From: Metellina segmentata
Lineage: Eukaryota > Arthropoda > Arachnida > Araneae > Tetragnathidae
NCBI GenBank assembly: GCA_947359465.1
Contig: OX375877.1
Span: forward strand, 67,372,698-67,436,697
Length of the DNA: 64,000 nt
Reading direction: 5' to 3'
Shown: positions 29,201-36,776 of the stretch, in pieces
Layout of the letters: every line of letters begins with the position of its first letter
How positions within the stretch are numbered: the first letter of the stretch is position 1
Translations under genes and position numbers: made by a program
Notes under the pieces: model-generated
What the model saw: only the letters and a program-made list of their open reading frames with translations
The model's database searches: none
Told to the model about the DNA's origin: nothing

Positions 29201-32200
29201 AAGAAATGTCAACAAATAGTTTATCCCTTCAAATGCTTCTAAATATAGCAGCTAAGGGAAATATCTGCCATCTAACATTTTAAAAATATGCACACGAAAC
29301 GCCAATAAAAATTTTAAACTAAAATACAATGAATTGGTAATTTTTAGATAACGTCGTACTATAACAACACAACAGGCTATTGACAACAAAATTACAACGA
29401 AATATTCAAACATTTCAATAGAAGCCTGGTTTACTCAAAAGGGTTCCTAGGGAAATTCTGAGTAGCTAAAGAAACTAATACCATATTATGTAGAATATGG
29501 TGCAATAGTAAATCTCATCTATTTAATTTCAAGGCTGGAATAATATTTTGCTAGCATATAAAATGCCCATCTAAAGATATCATGGTTTTTTTTTTTTTTT
29601 TTTTTATCATTTTTAAAAACAATAACAAGTGGTTGTTTGAATGTTTAAGGGTAAATTATGGTTGGTTGCTTAAAAATCACGAGACATTTTAGAAGCAACA
29701 AATGTAACAATAGTAATTCCAAAATAATGATCACTAGTAAAGGTTAGTCATGAGGTTAAAATTATGTCTATTTAAATTGTTAAGTACCAAGTTCTTGCAT
29801 AGTAAAATTGATTTAATTTAAATAAGTTAGAGTTTGACTAAGTATGAAAAAAAAATATATCAAATTACTTTACCAAAGATCTTGAACAATAACAAAATAG
29901 AACTGAATAAATTTTTTTTATAATTCAGTGACAAAGCAGTTTTGTTAATCTTTAAAGGGATATTTGCACACAATTCGTCCTGAAGCATCGAACTATGCTG
30001 CTATTGATATTGAAATATGCCTAATAAAATATAATTAAACAGAAAAATTGTGCAATGTGTTTTAGTGTTTTGCTAGATTTTTCACTTTTCCCATTTCTGT
30101 AAAATTGTTCATAATTTGAAGAATAGTTACACAGCTGCTTTAATCAACAAAAAAATATTATTAGGTACAGTTTGAAAACAAAACAAATTGAGGAAGAGCT
30201 ATCATACCACTTCAAACACATCTCTGTTACGTTCCATATAATCAACACAACATTCCCTAAGTTTAACATGGTGAACTTGAGTATAGAAAAGCTGGAAAAA
30301 AAAAAGAGAAATCAAATCAAATAAGGTACCATTCATTTCAAGGTGCCTTAAATGTCAAAATTTAAGAGTGAAATAAAAATTAGATTATTGGTTTTGTTTG
30401 CCTTAAACAAAGAATGAAAAAAGTTTCATGCAAAATTCTGGTAATATCCTTCACCATCCAAACTTACTGATATACGGGTATCGAAATCGGACCATATGGA
30501 TCCCGTTCAAAAGAAAAACTTACCGTTTCTTTTTGCGCCTTAACCACCTGTTAGAAAAGTAATGGATGCCGGTAGCACGGCGTCCATGCTAAAACGCAAA
30601 ACAAACAAATCTTGTTTCAAAACAATTGTCCTTTGTTGATCATGAATCACCTCAACCGTTAACTACGACATAAAAATCCAAAGACCCAACGGATAAAGTC
30701 AGAAAATAGATTTGATTGATCTATATCGTCTGCTCATATTAGAGAAAACAGAACCGTTTACTAGTTACGGGTACAGTTAAAATTAAAGTTACAAACTTAG
30801 TTTAATGGCTTCCTGTTGAGCTTCCTAGATATTTATAGAACAGGAAACGACTAACATTTGTTAAGGTTGGAATATTGAGAAAATCCGTGTTGATAACGGT
30901 AGGAAAAATTCACTTTTTCATATCGCTTGCTTCTTAAGAATTTAATCTAATTTGTTAAAAGGGAAGTACATTTCTATTGGTCTTACATAGAGTGCCTATA
31001 TAGTAAGAGTGGCGACAAGGGACCAAATTTGGCCCACTGCACATGCGCGGCAGCCATTTTTCTACCAGAATCGGTTGCTGGGCGAATATGTTTCTTCCAT
31101 CGGTTTCCCACATTTCCTCCTCTCTCTTTCTTTTGGCGATAGTGTTTATGTCCCGTTTTATGCTCACGACTTATTGAACTTGTTTTCGTGAATATTAACA
31201 AGAAAATGAATAAAGTTAAGCTTATAACTTCAGTGTTAAATAAAATAAGATCTGATGTGTTGTTTCTCTCAGGCACAAGTTTTTTCTTTAAATTCTTTCC
31301 ATGCTGTGTGATAGAAGTTTACGCATTAATTTTATAACATTAAATAAAAAATAGATTTGAAATGTCCTACTATTAATGGATAGTTCCTTAAAATAAAACT
31401 TTCTTTCAACCAACTGTTCAACACATGTAGCTTTTTTTAGTGTGATTAATCCTGTCCTTACATTAACCGCGCGAACCAGAAAAGATACTGAACATTTTTA
31501 TTTGACCTATTTAATGCATAACACAAAATTTTAACCCACTTAAATTTAATTTTAAGTTTCATCCATTTATACAAGTCAAAAGACATGTAATTTCAAAAAT
31601 AATCAACACCATCAGTACACATTTGTTAAAAAATCTACCACATTTTCATATGAAAAATAGAATTAACAGATTGAAACTAAATAATGAGCAAATATTGGCC
31701 TAAACATACAAGAATAATCTCAAGATAGAAAATAGTTAACAGCATTTGTACGCATTTATATCCAAATTCCCAGATAAATGTTGATGTGGTGGTTTTGTTC
31801 CGAGATCTAGCAGCAAAATAAAGATGAAAGTTTGCATCAAAAATAACACTTTTATATAAACATTTCTTTTATTCTTTTTATATAAAGCATTGCTACAATT
31901 TACTCTCTGCTTTTCTGATGATTCAATTCGGCTTAGGTTATTGAAAACCTATAATAAGGAAACAGCTAAAAAAACAACGCATTATCAAAAGTTTAAAACT
32001 TGCTAACTGCCTTTGGCGCGATGTTTACATCGCCAAAGTAGCTGGAAACAGCATGTTGTTCAAAAAAAGCTATTTACTTAAAAAGTCTTCAAATTTACAC
32101 TGACAAAACACTAAAATAATTATAAATAAACATTCTAGAACACGAAATGGAACACGAATAAGCTATATTTTCTTTTTAATTTAATATACACACGTTTTTC

Positions 32201-34762
32201 TCGAGCACACAAAAAGTTCCCATGTTAAGTCTACGGGAGCTGGGAAAATACCGCTTCGGGCGGTAGAAAAGGTCTCTAAGCCAATCAGAAAGTGTTTCCC
32301 GTATGTCGCCACTCTTATTATATAGGCACTCTAGTCTTACACAGCTGTTTACTCTTCACAAATGAAAGTTATGACGGAAAAGTAAGAACTCAAAATTTGG
32401 TTTTAAAAATGTATTAATTAAATTCAGTAAACTTGCCAAAGGAAAGACAGGTAATTTATTAAACAAGTGCAACAGCTGTTTTACAGTTTAAGAATAAAAT
32501 GTTCCCTACAACATTCAGTTCCAAAACTTTAATGTTTATACTTCACATTTTTACACTAAAGCGTAATTGTCAAAAAACAATTTGATTATGACATTCTGAA
32601 TTTAGATTAATAATAATAGTTATGACCTAAAAATTACCAAGTAAACTTTTTATTTTGGCCTTTAGCTCGGATTGTAAAGATGTAGAGACATAAGTCTACC
32701 GGTGATAAAAGGATAAAATATTTTATTTTGCTTTTTGAATTATTATTGTGTTAAAAATCTGCTAAATACATTATACTGAATAGCATTATCGTCAAGTTTA
32801 TTGGGAATTAGTATTTAAACTTGCGGTTTTCAATATTACGTTGTGGTTATTGACTGGTGGTTAATCCGATTTCAAAAAAAAATCTTATTGCCCCACATAA
32901 TATGTAAACGTAACCACAACAGTTTCATCCTCTTTTCGTTCTCGCGTCCTTATTTAATCATACGTGAACAATGGATGCTCTTTGGCAAGGTGCCAAAACA
33001 TTTTCTGTAACTCACGATGGACAAAATTACTTTAAATTACTTTTCGAAACCGTGGTACAACGTAAAATTTTTGAGTCACATTAACAGGAACTTAACTTTT
33101 CTTGCTCTCAGCGGAAATGGAATGGGACAGGAAATGTAAATCTGTTTCTTTTATTTTAACGCGAAGGGCAGAAAATGCAATTTTTTTTTTTGGAAAGAGA
33201 AAGTTCGCGTGACGTCATAATCTCTTGCGAAAATATAAAAGATGTATTCAATTTAAAAATTATTTATTAAAATAGAATCATATTTTTAGGTATCGTTCTT
33301 AAGTGAAGTTTTCCGCAGATTTCAAATCCGTTGAATTTTTTATTCTGTCTTTAACGGTCTAGGAGATTGAAAAAAAAAACATAACTAAAGTTAAAACTTT
33401 TTTTTTCATCCTTTGCTGGAAAATTATTCCTTTGCTCAGAATGAAAACGGAAACAGGAAATTAAATTTAGAATCCGTCATATCTTTCTGGGGTTGCTATT
33501 CCAAAAAAAAAAAAAACAATAATAATTAAAATTCATTAAATTCATTTTAAAATATTCTAGATTGAATTTTAAAATTCGCCGTTGCCTAAAAATTGCAAAA
33601 ACGTCAACAGGAATAAAGATCGAGATGGGAAATCCCATATCCGAACATCGGATGCAGAGTGTCATCGGGCTTGGAGGAAGTTCTTGAAAGTATGTGCGTT
33701 GCACCTTTTAGGTGAACAAATGCCTGCGAATATACTAGTGCGCCAAGTGCCTATAACGCTCAGTTCGACACAAATAGCATATCTGATTAGAAACGTTTTA
33801 TCACTGCTAGTTTCAATTTGTAAATTTATATAAGACGGCTGATATACAAAGTTAAATCGAAAGTCTCTTCAGTCAAAGGGATTATAACATCCTATTTTCT
33901 GAATGTGCTTTAAAATGCCTTCTACATTACAGCCTTAAAATACAACGAAATATCTTGGCTGAATTCTTATCAAGCAGGGGTTCAAATCCAGTCCCAAGCA
34001 TTTCAAACAAATATTTTACAATGTTTATCAGACTTCTGATATCTGCTACATTGAAAATTTCGAGGACTCACAGTTCGATTCTTTAGTTGTCACTCCAATT
34101 CAAGTTGAAACCATAAGTTAATTTTATGGTTCTTGAATTTACTTGAGAAATCAGTAGATTCAGGTATGTGAAAAGATGTATTTGAAAAAAAAAATTATGT
34201 ATAATAGACTGACTTCACATCAGATTATAAAAAGGCAATGTTTATGTCTATTTTACACTAATATTTTTTTTTATTACATTCATTTTCAGCTGCAAATTCT
34301 TTTAAATTGCCTACTTTATTTTTACAAAACTATTTTCGTTTAAAAAATTTTAACATTTAATTTTCTTTAAAATAACACCTATAAATTCATTAAACGCTTT
34401 TCATTTAGAACTATCGTATGCCTATAGCATGTGAAATTTACTTGTAATTAAACGTTGTAACTGACAGCGTTGCATTTCATCAACTTTGAATGAATACTCT
34501 GATATTTAAAGTACAGGAACTCAAATCGTGCTGGATACTTCATAGCCCAAGGCCGGTAATACATAATAAACTAAACGCCATGCAATAGCGCATCTAGAAA
34601 CGTACCAATATGTTCGTGTTTCATGCAAAATGCTACTGCAGTGAAACACAAATAGAAAAGTATTTAAATCCTTACCTGTTCAGAAACAACCCTAAAAAGA
34701 CAAGAACCATCTTTAGCTACATCGCTTCGGTAAAGACCTAAATAATCTAAAAACGCGTCCAT
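1947..34762 (-). CDS. OTUD4: OTUD4/Otu-like OTU-domain and Tudor-domain protein, complete, 21 coding exons
   Basis: OTUD4/Otu proteins are OTU-fold deubiquitinase-family members that also bind RNA and enter RNP granules. Coding exons on the minus strand (high to low): 34676-34762, 30208-30291, 28651-28701, 27609-27655, 26178-26250, 26001-26082, 23909-24047, 22291-22351, 19737-19875, 18487-18545, 18312-18406, 18176-18228, 16869-16901, 16574-16636, 14468-14511, 13117-13229, 9118-9220, 8493-8574, 7698-7762, 5470-5854, 1947-2224. Phases chain without a break to 711 residues. The OTU domain is at about residues 10-135 (KDGSCLFR with Cys21). A conserved segment ending [13 protein letters not shown] is at about 209-254, a Tudor-like domain at about 268-325, and a low-complexity P/Q/S/Y-rich tail follows. 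Human OTUD4 is longer (about 1,100 residues). The start ATG has A at -3 and G at +4. Odd: the residue aligned with the catalytic His is Arg124 (GGNRYD, against NGNHYD in human). Confidence 0.9.
2335..2660 (+). mobile_element. Helitron-like element, 5' end, truncated
   Basis: Starts A|TCTATGTATAAAAAAAGG and is the inverted relative of 50908-51242 over about 300 bp (shared landmarks: GGATGTGTG, GACCAATCC, CTTCAGACCAAT, ACAAACTTTAGATTT, GTTAACTCAAAT read in either sense). The CTAG-type 3' end is not recognisable. Confidence 0.55.
2714..2860. repeat. Degenerate hAT-type MITE fragment
   Basis: AT-rich block with the TTCATGACTT...TTTCATGACC wording typical of worn hAT-derived non-autonomous repeats in animals. 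Ends not resolved. Confidence 0.3.
2861..3994. other. OTUD4 intron, mostly featureless
   Basis: AT-rich intron. The only recognisable piece is a short SINE-B tail fragment near 3690-3730 (TTTGGCCATGCTGCACCAAA). Nothing else stands out. Confidence 0.4.
3995..4315 (-). repeat. SINE-A copy, tRNA-type head 1
   Basis: Minus-strand, tRNA-derived SINE. The worn B box (GGTTCAAATCC) lies near 4250-4262 and the shared body (ACCCCACTCTCC, GACGACAGTCC, CAACACAATAGGC) runs to 3995. Related copies are at 11096 and 11419. Confidence 0.75.
4915..5150 (+). pseudogene. Tc1-like transposase C-terminal relic
   Basis: Conceptual translation gives [21 protein letters not shown], the SPDLNPIE..WD.L.RAIHG motif holding the third catalytic acid region of Tc1 transposases, followed by frame-shifted WTILQKVW and LGRTTKYW. 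Broken and without termini. Confidence 0.6.
5315..5469 (-). pseudogene. LINE RNase H relic in OTUD4 intron 20
   Basis: Immediately after the exon 20 donor, the same frame encodes [20 protein letters not shown] and EPVLG, the end of an RNase H domain as found in Jockey/R1-type retrotransposons. The rest of the element is missing. Confidence 0.7.
5470..5854 (-). CDS. OTUD4: OTUD4-like exon 20, P/Y/S-rich region
   Basis: The longest exon, 128 codons plus one base, starting [20 protein letters not shown] and ending GSEVPS. Low-complexity, rich in Pro, Ser, Tyr and Ala, comparable with the prion-like tail of OTUD4 proteins. The true donor is CTG|GTAAGT. The frame stays open for another 160 bp into the intron, through a transposon RNase H relic. 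Confidence 0.85.
6025..6110 (-). repeat. SINE-B 3' fragment
   Basis: Contains TTTTATGGTG, GGGCCATATTTGGCC, GCAGCAAACACAAGACA, the 3' part of the short SINE family seen at 6797 and 10712. Confidence 0.6.
6797..6975 (-). repeat. SINE-B copy
   Basis: A roughly 180-bp SINE on the minus strand. The tRNA-like B box GTTTCGATTCC lies near 6930-6945, the head ends in GCAACCTGCGAGTTG, and the 3' tail reads CAAATATGGTCCTTGCACC on that strand. Confidence 0.7.
7029..7504 (-). mobile_element. Deleted copy of the 30988 hAT-type MITE family
   Basis: Begins TAGAGTGCCTATATAATAAG and follows the reverse of 32333-32050 for about 285 bp. It then diverges and matches again at ATTCGCCCAGCAACC and AGGTAGAAAAATGGCTGC. 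The distal terminal repeat is missing, so the copy is dead. Confidence 0.75.
7698..7762 (-). CDS. OTUD4: OTUD4-like exon 19
   Basis: Encodes (G)[19 protein letters not shown] and LN. Acceptor TTGCAG, donor GTAAGC, phase 2 in and 0 out. Confidence 0.8.
7915..8098 (-). repeat. tRNA-headed SINE, different body (SINE-C)
   Basis: The head at the right end matches head 1 of SINE-A (A box in GGTTAAGGAGTTGG, B box GGTTCGAATCC), but the body (AGGCCATTGCGATGG) is unlike the SINE-A body. A related copy is at about 61050-61235. Confidence 0.6.
8493..8574 (-). CDS. OTUD4: OTUD4-like exon 18
   Basis: Encodes [20 protein letters not shown] then TSPIPIP plus one base. Proline-rich, disordered. Good GTAAGA donor. 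Confidence 0.82.
9118..9220 (-). CDS. OTUD4: OTUD4-like exon 17
   Basis: Encodes (N)[19 protein letters not shown] and 16 further residues, basic and Gln/Asn-rich. The acceptor has a TTCTTTTCAG tract; the donor GTTTGT is weak. Phase fits exons 16 and 18. Confidence 0.72.
10712..10895 (-). repeat. SINE-B copy
   Basis: A well-preserved copy: head with GCAACCTTCAAGTT, B box GGTTCGATTCC near 10848-10858, 3' end against TTTTATGGC at 10720. Confidence 0.75.
11037..11095 (-). repeat. SINE-B 3' fragment abutting a SINE-A copy
   Basis: TTTAATGGTGCAAGGTCC and GTTGTGCCAAACACATGAC, truncated where the tandem SINE-A pair starts. Confidence 0.55.
11096..11418 (-). repeat. SINE-A copy 1 of a tandem pair
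   Basis: Full-length tRNA-derived SINE on the minus strand. Head GCCGACCAACCGGTATAGTG with A box, B box GGTTCGAATCC, then the shared body ending near 11100 with TTAACGTCGTACTAGAGCAA on the plus strand. Confidence 0.85.
11419..11760 (-). repeat. SINE-A copy 2 of a tandem pair
   Basis: Same orientation and same length as the preceding copy, joined directly to it and differing by scattered substitutions. B box GGTTCGAATTTGG is slightly worn. Confidence 0.85.
12190..12662 (-). pseudogene. LINE RNase H-domain relic
   Basis: Broken reading frames give [26 protein letters not shown], and after a frame change [13 protein letters not shown] and WNEWQNKW. The order NAELLAI...DS.S...GNEQAD is the RNase H domain at the C-terminus of Jockey-type non-LTR retrotransposons. 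Several stops; non-functional. Confidence 0.75.
13117..13229 (-). CDS. OTUD4: OTUD4-like exon 16, polar low-complexity
   Basis: Encodes [20 protein letters not shown] and 17 further residues, rich in N, S and P. Acceptor TTTTAG, donor GTAAGG. Confidence 0.82.
14468..14511 (-). CDS. OTUD4: OTUD4-like exon 15, basic 44-bp exon
   Basis: Encodes (D)[14 protein letters not shown], basic and Tyr-rich. It was found because the phases of exons 14 and 16 demand an intervening exon of length 2 modulo 3, which this supplies exactly. The donor GTCTGA is weak. Confidence 0.7.
15429..15909 (-). mobile_element. Non-autonomous Helitron-like element
   Basis: On the minus strand it runs A|TCTCTCTATATTAAAAAATG to GGGGGCGGAGCCCCCTAG|T: a 5' TC, a 3' hairpin (GGGGGC/GCCCCC) ending in CTAG, and an A-T insertion site. 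These are the Helitron hallmarks. 481 bp, no coding capacity. Confidence 0.7.
16574..16636 (-). CDS. OTUD4: OTUD4-like exon 14
   Basis: Encodes (A)[20 protein letters not shown] plus one base. Acceptor TTTCTTTCAG, donor GTGAGT. Confidence 0.8.
16869..16901 (-). CDS. OTUD4: OTUD4-like exon 13, 33 bp
   Basis: A short exon, (G)[10 protein letters not shown] plus one base. It is supported by good splice signals and by phase continuity on both sides rather than by homology. Confidence 0.75.
17100..17141 (-). repeat. SINE-B 3' fragment
   Basis: ACCATGGTCAAGTTGTGCCA and GACACAAGACAAAT match the tail of SINE-B. Confidence 0.45.
18176..18228 (-). CDS. OTUD4: OTUD4-like exon 12
   Basis: Encodes (R)[17 protein letters not shown] plus one base. 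End of the Tudor region and start of the linker. Confidence 0.85.
18312..18406 (-). CDS. OTUD4: OTUD4-like exon 11, Tudor domain core
   Basis: Encodes [20 protein letters not shown] then [11 protein letters not shown] plus two bases. The order Y.G.VQ.I....V.VYIEE is typical of Tudor barrels and aligns with human OTUD4. Confidence 0.9.
18487..18545 (-). CDS. OTUD4: OTUD4-like exon 10, start of Tudor domain
   Basis: Encodes (E)[19 protein letters not shown]. The PGVKCKV edge is the first strand of a Tudor-like barrel, as in LQYEVGDKCQV of human OTUD4. Confidence 0.88.
19737..19875 (-). CDS. OTUD4: OTUD4-like exon 9, conserved middle segment
   Basis: Encodes [20 protein letters not shown] and on through [20 protein letters not shown]. 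The last part is nearly identical in pattern to VLKSLNPAVYRNVEYEIW of human OTUD4, one of the strongest family signatures here. Confidence 0.93.
19876..22290. other. OTUD4 intron 8; one dispersed repeat, otherwise featureless
   Basis: AT-rich intron without recognised exons on either strand. The only structured piece is the ACTGGTCC-type repeat at 20222-20372. Confidence 0.45.
20222..20372 (+). repeat. Unclassified dispersed repeat, copy 1 (ACTGGTCC type)
   Basis: Shares with the reverse complement of 55200-55350 the stretches AATTAACAC, TATTAACTA, TTAATTTATTATTTGAGG and TATACACTGGTCCTTGGGAC. It contains two short hairpins built from GGACCAGT/ACTGGTCC. Confidence 0.65.
22291..22351 (-). CDS. 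OTUD4: OTUD4-like exon 8, acidic linker
   Basis: One base plus [20 protein letters not shown]. Acidic linker between the OTU and the conserved middle segment. Acceptor AACAG, donor GTATGT. No homologue needed; the phase fits both neighbours. Confidence 0.8.
22352..25284. other. OTUD4 introns 6-7, featureless outside exon 7
   Basis: Apart from exon 7 (23909-24047), the interval is AT-rich intron with a ten-base G run near 23511. I see no further genes or clear repeats in it. Confidence 0.4.
23909..24047 (-). CDS. OTUD4: OTUD4-like exon 7
   Basis: Encodes (S)[19 protein letters not shown] and about 26 more residues to HYFRE. It matches SLLYELLYEKVFKTD just after the human OTU domain. The donor is the weaker GTGTAT, chosen because it keeps frame with the next exon. 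Confidence 0.85.
25285..25560 (-). repeat. SINE-A copy, tRNA-type head 2
   Basis: The shared body (ACGTCATACTGGAGAAACAC, GACGACAATCCGGGATC) is joined on the right to a different tRNA-like head with B box GGTTCGAATCC-type (GTTGGATTCGAACTTG on the plus strand). Confidence 0.75.
26001..26082 (-). CDS. OTUD4: OTUD4-like exon 6, catalytic-His position is Arg
   Basis: Encodes [20 protein letters not shown] then SDLAFCQ plus one base. The family motif is G-N-H-Y-D with the catalytic His; here codon CGC (26053-26055) gives Arg. The surrounding residues are well conserved and the splice sites are intact, so the exon itself looks functional. Confidence 0.9.
26178..26250 (-). CDS. OTUD4: OTUD4-like exon 5, OTU domain
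   Basis: Completes a Lys codon and then encodes [20 protein letters not shown] and SVQT. It corresponds to KDFIIYREPN of human OTUD4. Ends in phase 0 at GTAAGT. Confidence 0.9.
26740..27520. repeat. Possible unclassified element in OTUD4 intron 4
   Basis: The left part has TGGGGATCAGTTGATCCAC and the right part the inverted TCGTTGATCCCCTG, with non-intronic-looking base composition between. No target duplication could be fixed. Confidence 0.2.
27609..27655 (-). CDS. OTUD4: OTUD4-like exon 4, OTU domain
   Basis: Encodes [15 protein letters not shown] plus two bases. The EWVG.VE..ALS pattern is the signature of the OTU fold in this family. Donor GTAAGT. Confidence 0.92.
27822..27890 (-). repeat. 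SINE-B 3' fragment
   Basis: TTGGCTGAGCTTCATGGC and GCTGCGCCAAACACACGA match the tail of SINE-B, strongly diverged. Confidence 0.4.
28651..28701 (-). CDS. OTUD4: OTUD4-like exon 3, OTU domain
   Basis: Seventeen codons, [17 protein letters not shown], equivalent to the FEEYLKRLENP stretch of human OTUD4. Phase 0 at both ends. Confidence 0.9.
28702..30207. other. OTUD4 intron 2, mostly featureless
   Basis: AT-rich intron with a 20-base T run near 29586 and a short SINE-A 3' fragment (TAACGTCGTACT...ACAGGCTATTGACAAC) at 29345-29390. Confidence 0.45.
30208..30291 (-). CDS. OTUD4: OTUD4-like exon 2, OTU domain
   Basis: Twenty-eight codons, phase 0 to 0, starting [20 protein letters not shown]. 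They align residue for residue with the human OTUD4 helix after the catalytic Cys (VLHSQSRHVEVR...). Acceptor is a long T-tract plus CCAG; donor is GTATGA. Confidence 0.92.
30524..30547 (-). other. Candidate 24-bp cassette microexon in OTUD4 intron 1
   Basis: Minus strand: TTTTCTAACAG, then eight in-phase codons VVKAQKET, then a perfect GTAAGT donor. Inclusion would insert eight residues after Gln29 next to the catalytic helix, which no known OTUD4 carries. Could be chance. Confidence 0.3.
30988..32333. mobile_element. Non-autonomous hAT-type element with 8-bp target duplication
   Basis: Both ends read TAGAGTGCCTATATA inwards; the terminal inverted repeats agree at about 30 of 31 positions. 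The element is flanked by the perfect 8-bp duplication GTCTTACA (30980-30987 and 32334-32341). TAGAG fits the hAT tip pattern YARNG. 1,346 bp and no transposase frame. It sits in OTUD4 intron 1. Confidence 0.85.
33220..33610 (-). repeat. Worn Helitron-family fragment
   Basis: Shares CATATTTTTAGGTATC-like, TTTTCCGCAGATTTCAA, CTTTAACGGTCTAGGAGAT and GAATTTTAAAATTCGC with 58010-58410 inside the Helitron-like element at 57958-58526. Ends not found. Confidence 0.55.
34676..34762 (-). CDS. OTUD4: OTUD4-like exon 1, start codon and catalytic Cys
   Basis: Twenty-nine codons, [20 protein letters not shown] followed by C21 and LFRVVSEQ. Asp18 and Cys21 of the OTU nucleophile motif are present. The context ACAATGG is a good animal start. 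It ends in phase 0 at CAG|GTAAGG. Confidence 0.93.
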
Positions 34763-34896
34763 TGTTGTTTTAAATAAATGTTTCCCCGAAATTTAAAATA
34801 CGACAAAACACACTTTTGAACTCGCGAAATCAAAGTCAGAGCAACAATTTAGATTTCGTATTTCGTCTCCGTTGCTCTCGTCGACTGGTTCAGCTA

Positions 34897-34964
34897 ATTT
34901 GCATGATTCAGAAAGTGTACCGGTTTTAGGCATCGCCATTGGTTGAAAGTTGAAGGGGCGTGTC
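34897..34964 (-). promoter_or_regulatory. Candidate OTUD4 core promoter: octamer, CCAAT box, CACGCCC box
   Basis: Read on the minus strand upstream of the ATG: a CACGCCC (Sp/KLF-type) box at 34954-34964, a CCAAT box at 34938-34942 and an octamer ATGCAAAT at 34897-34904, about 135-200 bp before the start codon. The motifs are seen directly. That they drive this gene is inferred from position; no TATA box is apparent. Confidence 0.5.
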
Positions 34965-35416
34965 CCTGCACCAAAGTTCAAAAGCCTGAATTTTCAAGTC
35001 ACAGATCATTGAATAAAAATTCGAACATTTCAAATGAAAGGCATTGGATTATTTACTGTAATAAATTAAATTGTGGCGCTTTTCACAAATTAACAAAAGG
35101 AAGAAGTGTTGGTATTTTAAACTCAATTGTTCTAAATGATTATTCAGGGCTTGGGGATAAAACTATTCGAATCTTAATTTACTCTCGATTTGTTATGTCA
35201 AGTGTTCAAAAAGTTTAAATATCTCAAGGGTACAGATAAAGTAATTCCAGGTTTTATAGATTTGAAAGGAATAAAGTTTCAGGTAATAAAAGGGTTATGA
35301 TTTTGTTGCAGGCCATCTTTTATTAATACTTCGGGGTCGCACGGAGAAAATCTGTTTGTAATCTGTTTATAAAAATGAGTTCTGTGATTATTTTGGGGTA
35401 TTGTTTGAAACTATTA

Positions 35417-35858
35417 TAGGCCCTGTTCCTATGAGGAGTTTCAAACGCGTGTCTGGCGAGGTTTTTGAGGTCTGCTTTTCGTAAGCATTAAATTATGTTT
35501 TTTTTTATTCCTCTAATTCAAGTTTCTATCTTTGAGATAGTTGAAGATTTCAAGTATAAAAATTTCAACGGATTTGAATTTTACACCACATTGATACTTT
35601 AAATGTGATTTTCTTTGAATAAATAATTATTTAATAAATAATCAAAAATGCTTTAATAATAAATCTGTTTAGGTATCGATCAGGTGTATAATTTTTCGCT
35701 GTTTTGAAATCCGATGAAATATTTGCTCTATCTTTTACGATCGTAAAGATAGAAACTTGAATTAGAGGAATAAAAAAACATAATTTAATGCTTACGAAAA
35801 GCGGACCTAGGTAACCTCGCCAAACGCGAATAGAAACACCTCATGTGAACATGGCCTT
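35417..35858. mobile_element. Foldback MITE with long terminal inverted repeats
   Basis: About 110-bp inverted arms at 35417-35535 and 35745-35858 share TTTCGTAAGCATTAAATTAT and ATTCCTCTAATTCAAGTTTC. The tips are AGGCCCTGTTC / GAACATGGCCT. No coding capacity. Class uncertain (PIF/Harbinger-like tips are possible). Confidence 0.7.
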
Positions 35859-36084
35859 AAATGTTTTAGTCACTAACACAAGAAACCTCTCTTCGTGGTT
35901 TTTTTATTGGTGGAGGAATCACGACAACCGGAAATAATGAGGACAAAATGGAATTTTCTCTAACCTTGACTAGAAAAGAAAACGAAGGATTGAAACTTAT
36001 TGATTTTTAAGTTAACAATCGAAACGTTTAGTATTGCCAAAATCAAACTCTAGTTAGAACAGATTCCTAAAATTGATTCAGGGC

Positions 36085-36360
36085 CGCGGTTGGAAGAGCA
36101 TCGGATTAGCAAGATGAGGGTTGAGAGGACAAAGACAGTCGTGTACAAAGTGGGCTGGCGCACGTTAAATCTGTCGTGGCCTAAAATGTCCTCGCGTAGC
36201 GTGGTGTGGAAGTTTGGTGAGTGGGGTTCCAGCTCAGGTGTTGCCTCGTCATCTGACCATGATTCAAAATTACGTATTGTCCTCGAATCTTTCCCGTTGG
36301 GATTGATCCCGGACCGTCGTCAATAGCCCATTGTTTTGCTCCAGTACGTCGTTGATTGAA
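36085..36360 (+). repeat. SINE-A copy, plus strand
   Basis: Worn tRNA head (GCATCGGATTAGCAAGATGA) followed by the body: GTGGTGTGGAAGTTTGGTGA, CTCAGGTGTTGCCTCGTCAT, GATCCCGGACCGTCGTC. Confidence 0.75.
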
Positions 36361-36776
36361 ATATTCTGCCTTCCTGCCCAAAATTGATCCACGAACCTAT
36401 ACGCTTACCGAGATTGATTACAGTGGTATAACAATGCATTTACCATACAGGTCAATCAGTGGATCATACAGTGCCCCAAAAAGTATTCGTACACTTACGA
36501 ATTTTTATGAAATACTGCTCTATCCATTAATAAAAAATTAATACTTCAGAATGTGGATATTTTAATAATTTCTATAACATGTTCTTAACAAAAGTACTTC
36601 AAATTTTTTTAAAACATAGTAAAGCTTTTTTTTTTTTTGGAAAATCAACAGTCAAAAAGTAGCAAATAAGTTATGTCACATAAGTATTCGTATACTTTAA
36701 AAAAAAATCTCTAAATATTGTAACATTTCGGTAAGTTAGTACTTAGTAGGATATATATATTCACAACAGCTTTAAG

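Noticed and set aside
31009..31191. Sixty-codon frame in the hAT-type MITE as a gene
   Set aside because: No recognisable domain, lies within a non-autonomous element, and an overlapping frame on the other strand is equally long.
34793..34981. Sixty-two-codon minus-strand frame upstream of OTUD4
   Set aside because: It overlaps the promoter motifs and 5' leader, ends before the OTUD4 ATG and shows no domain.
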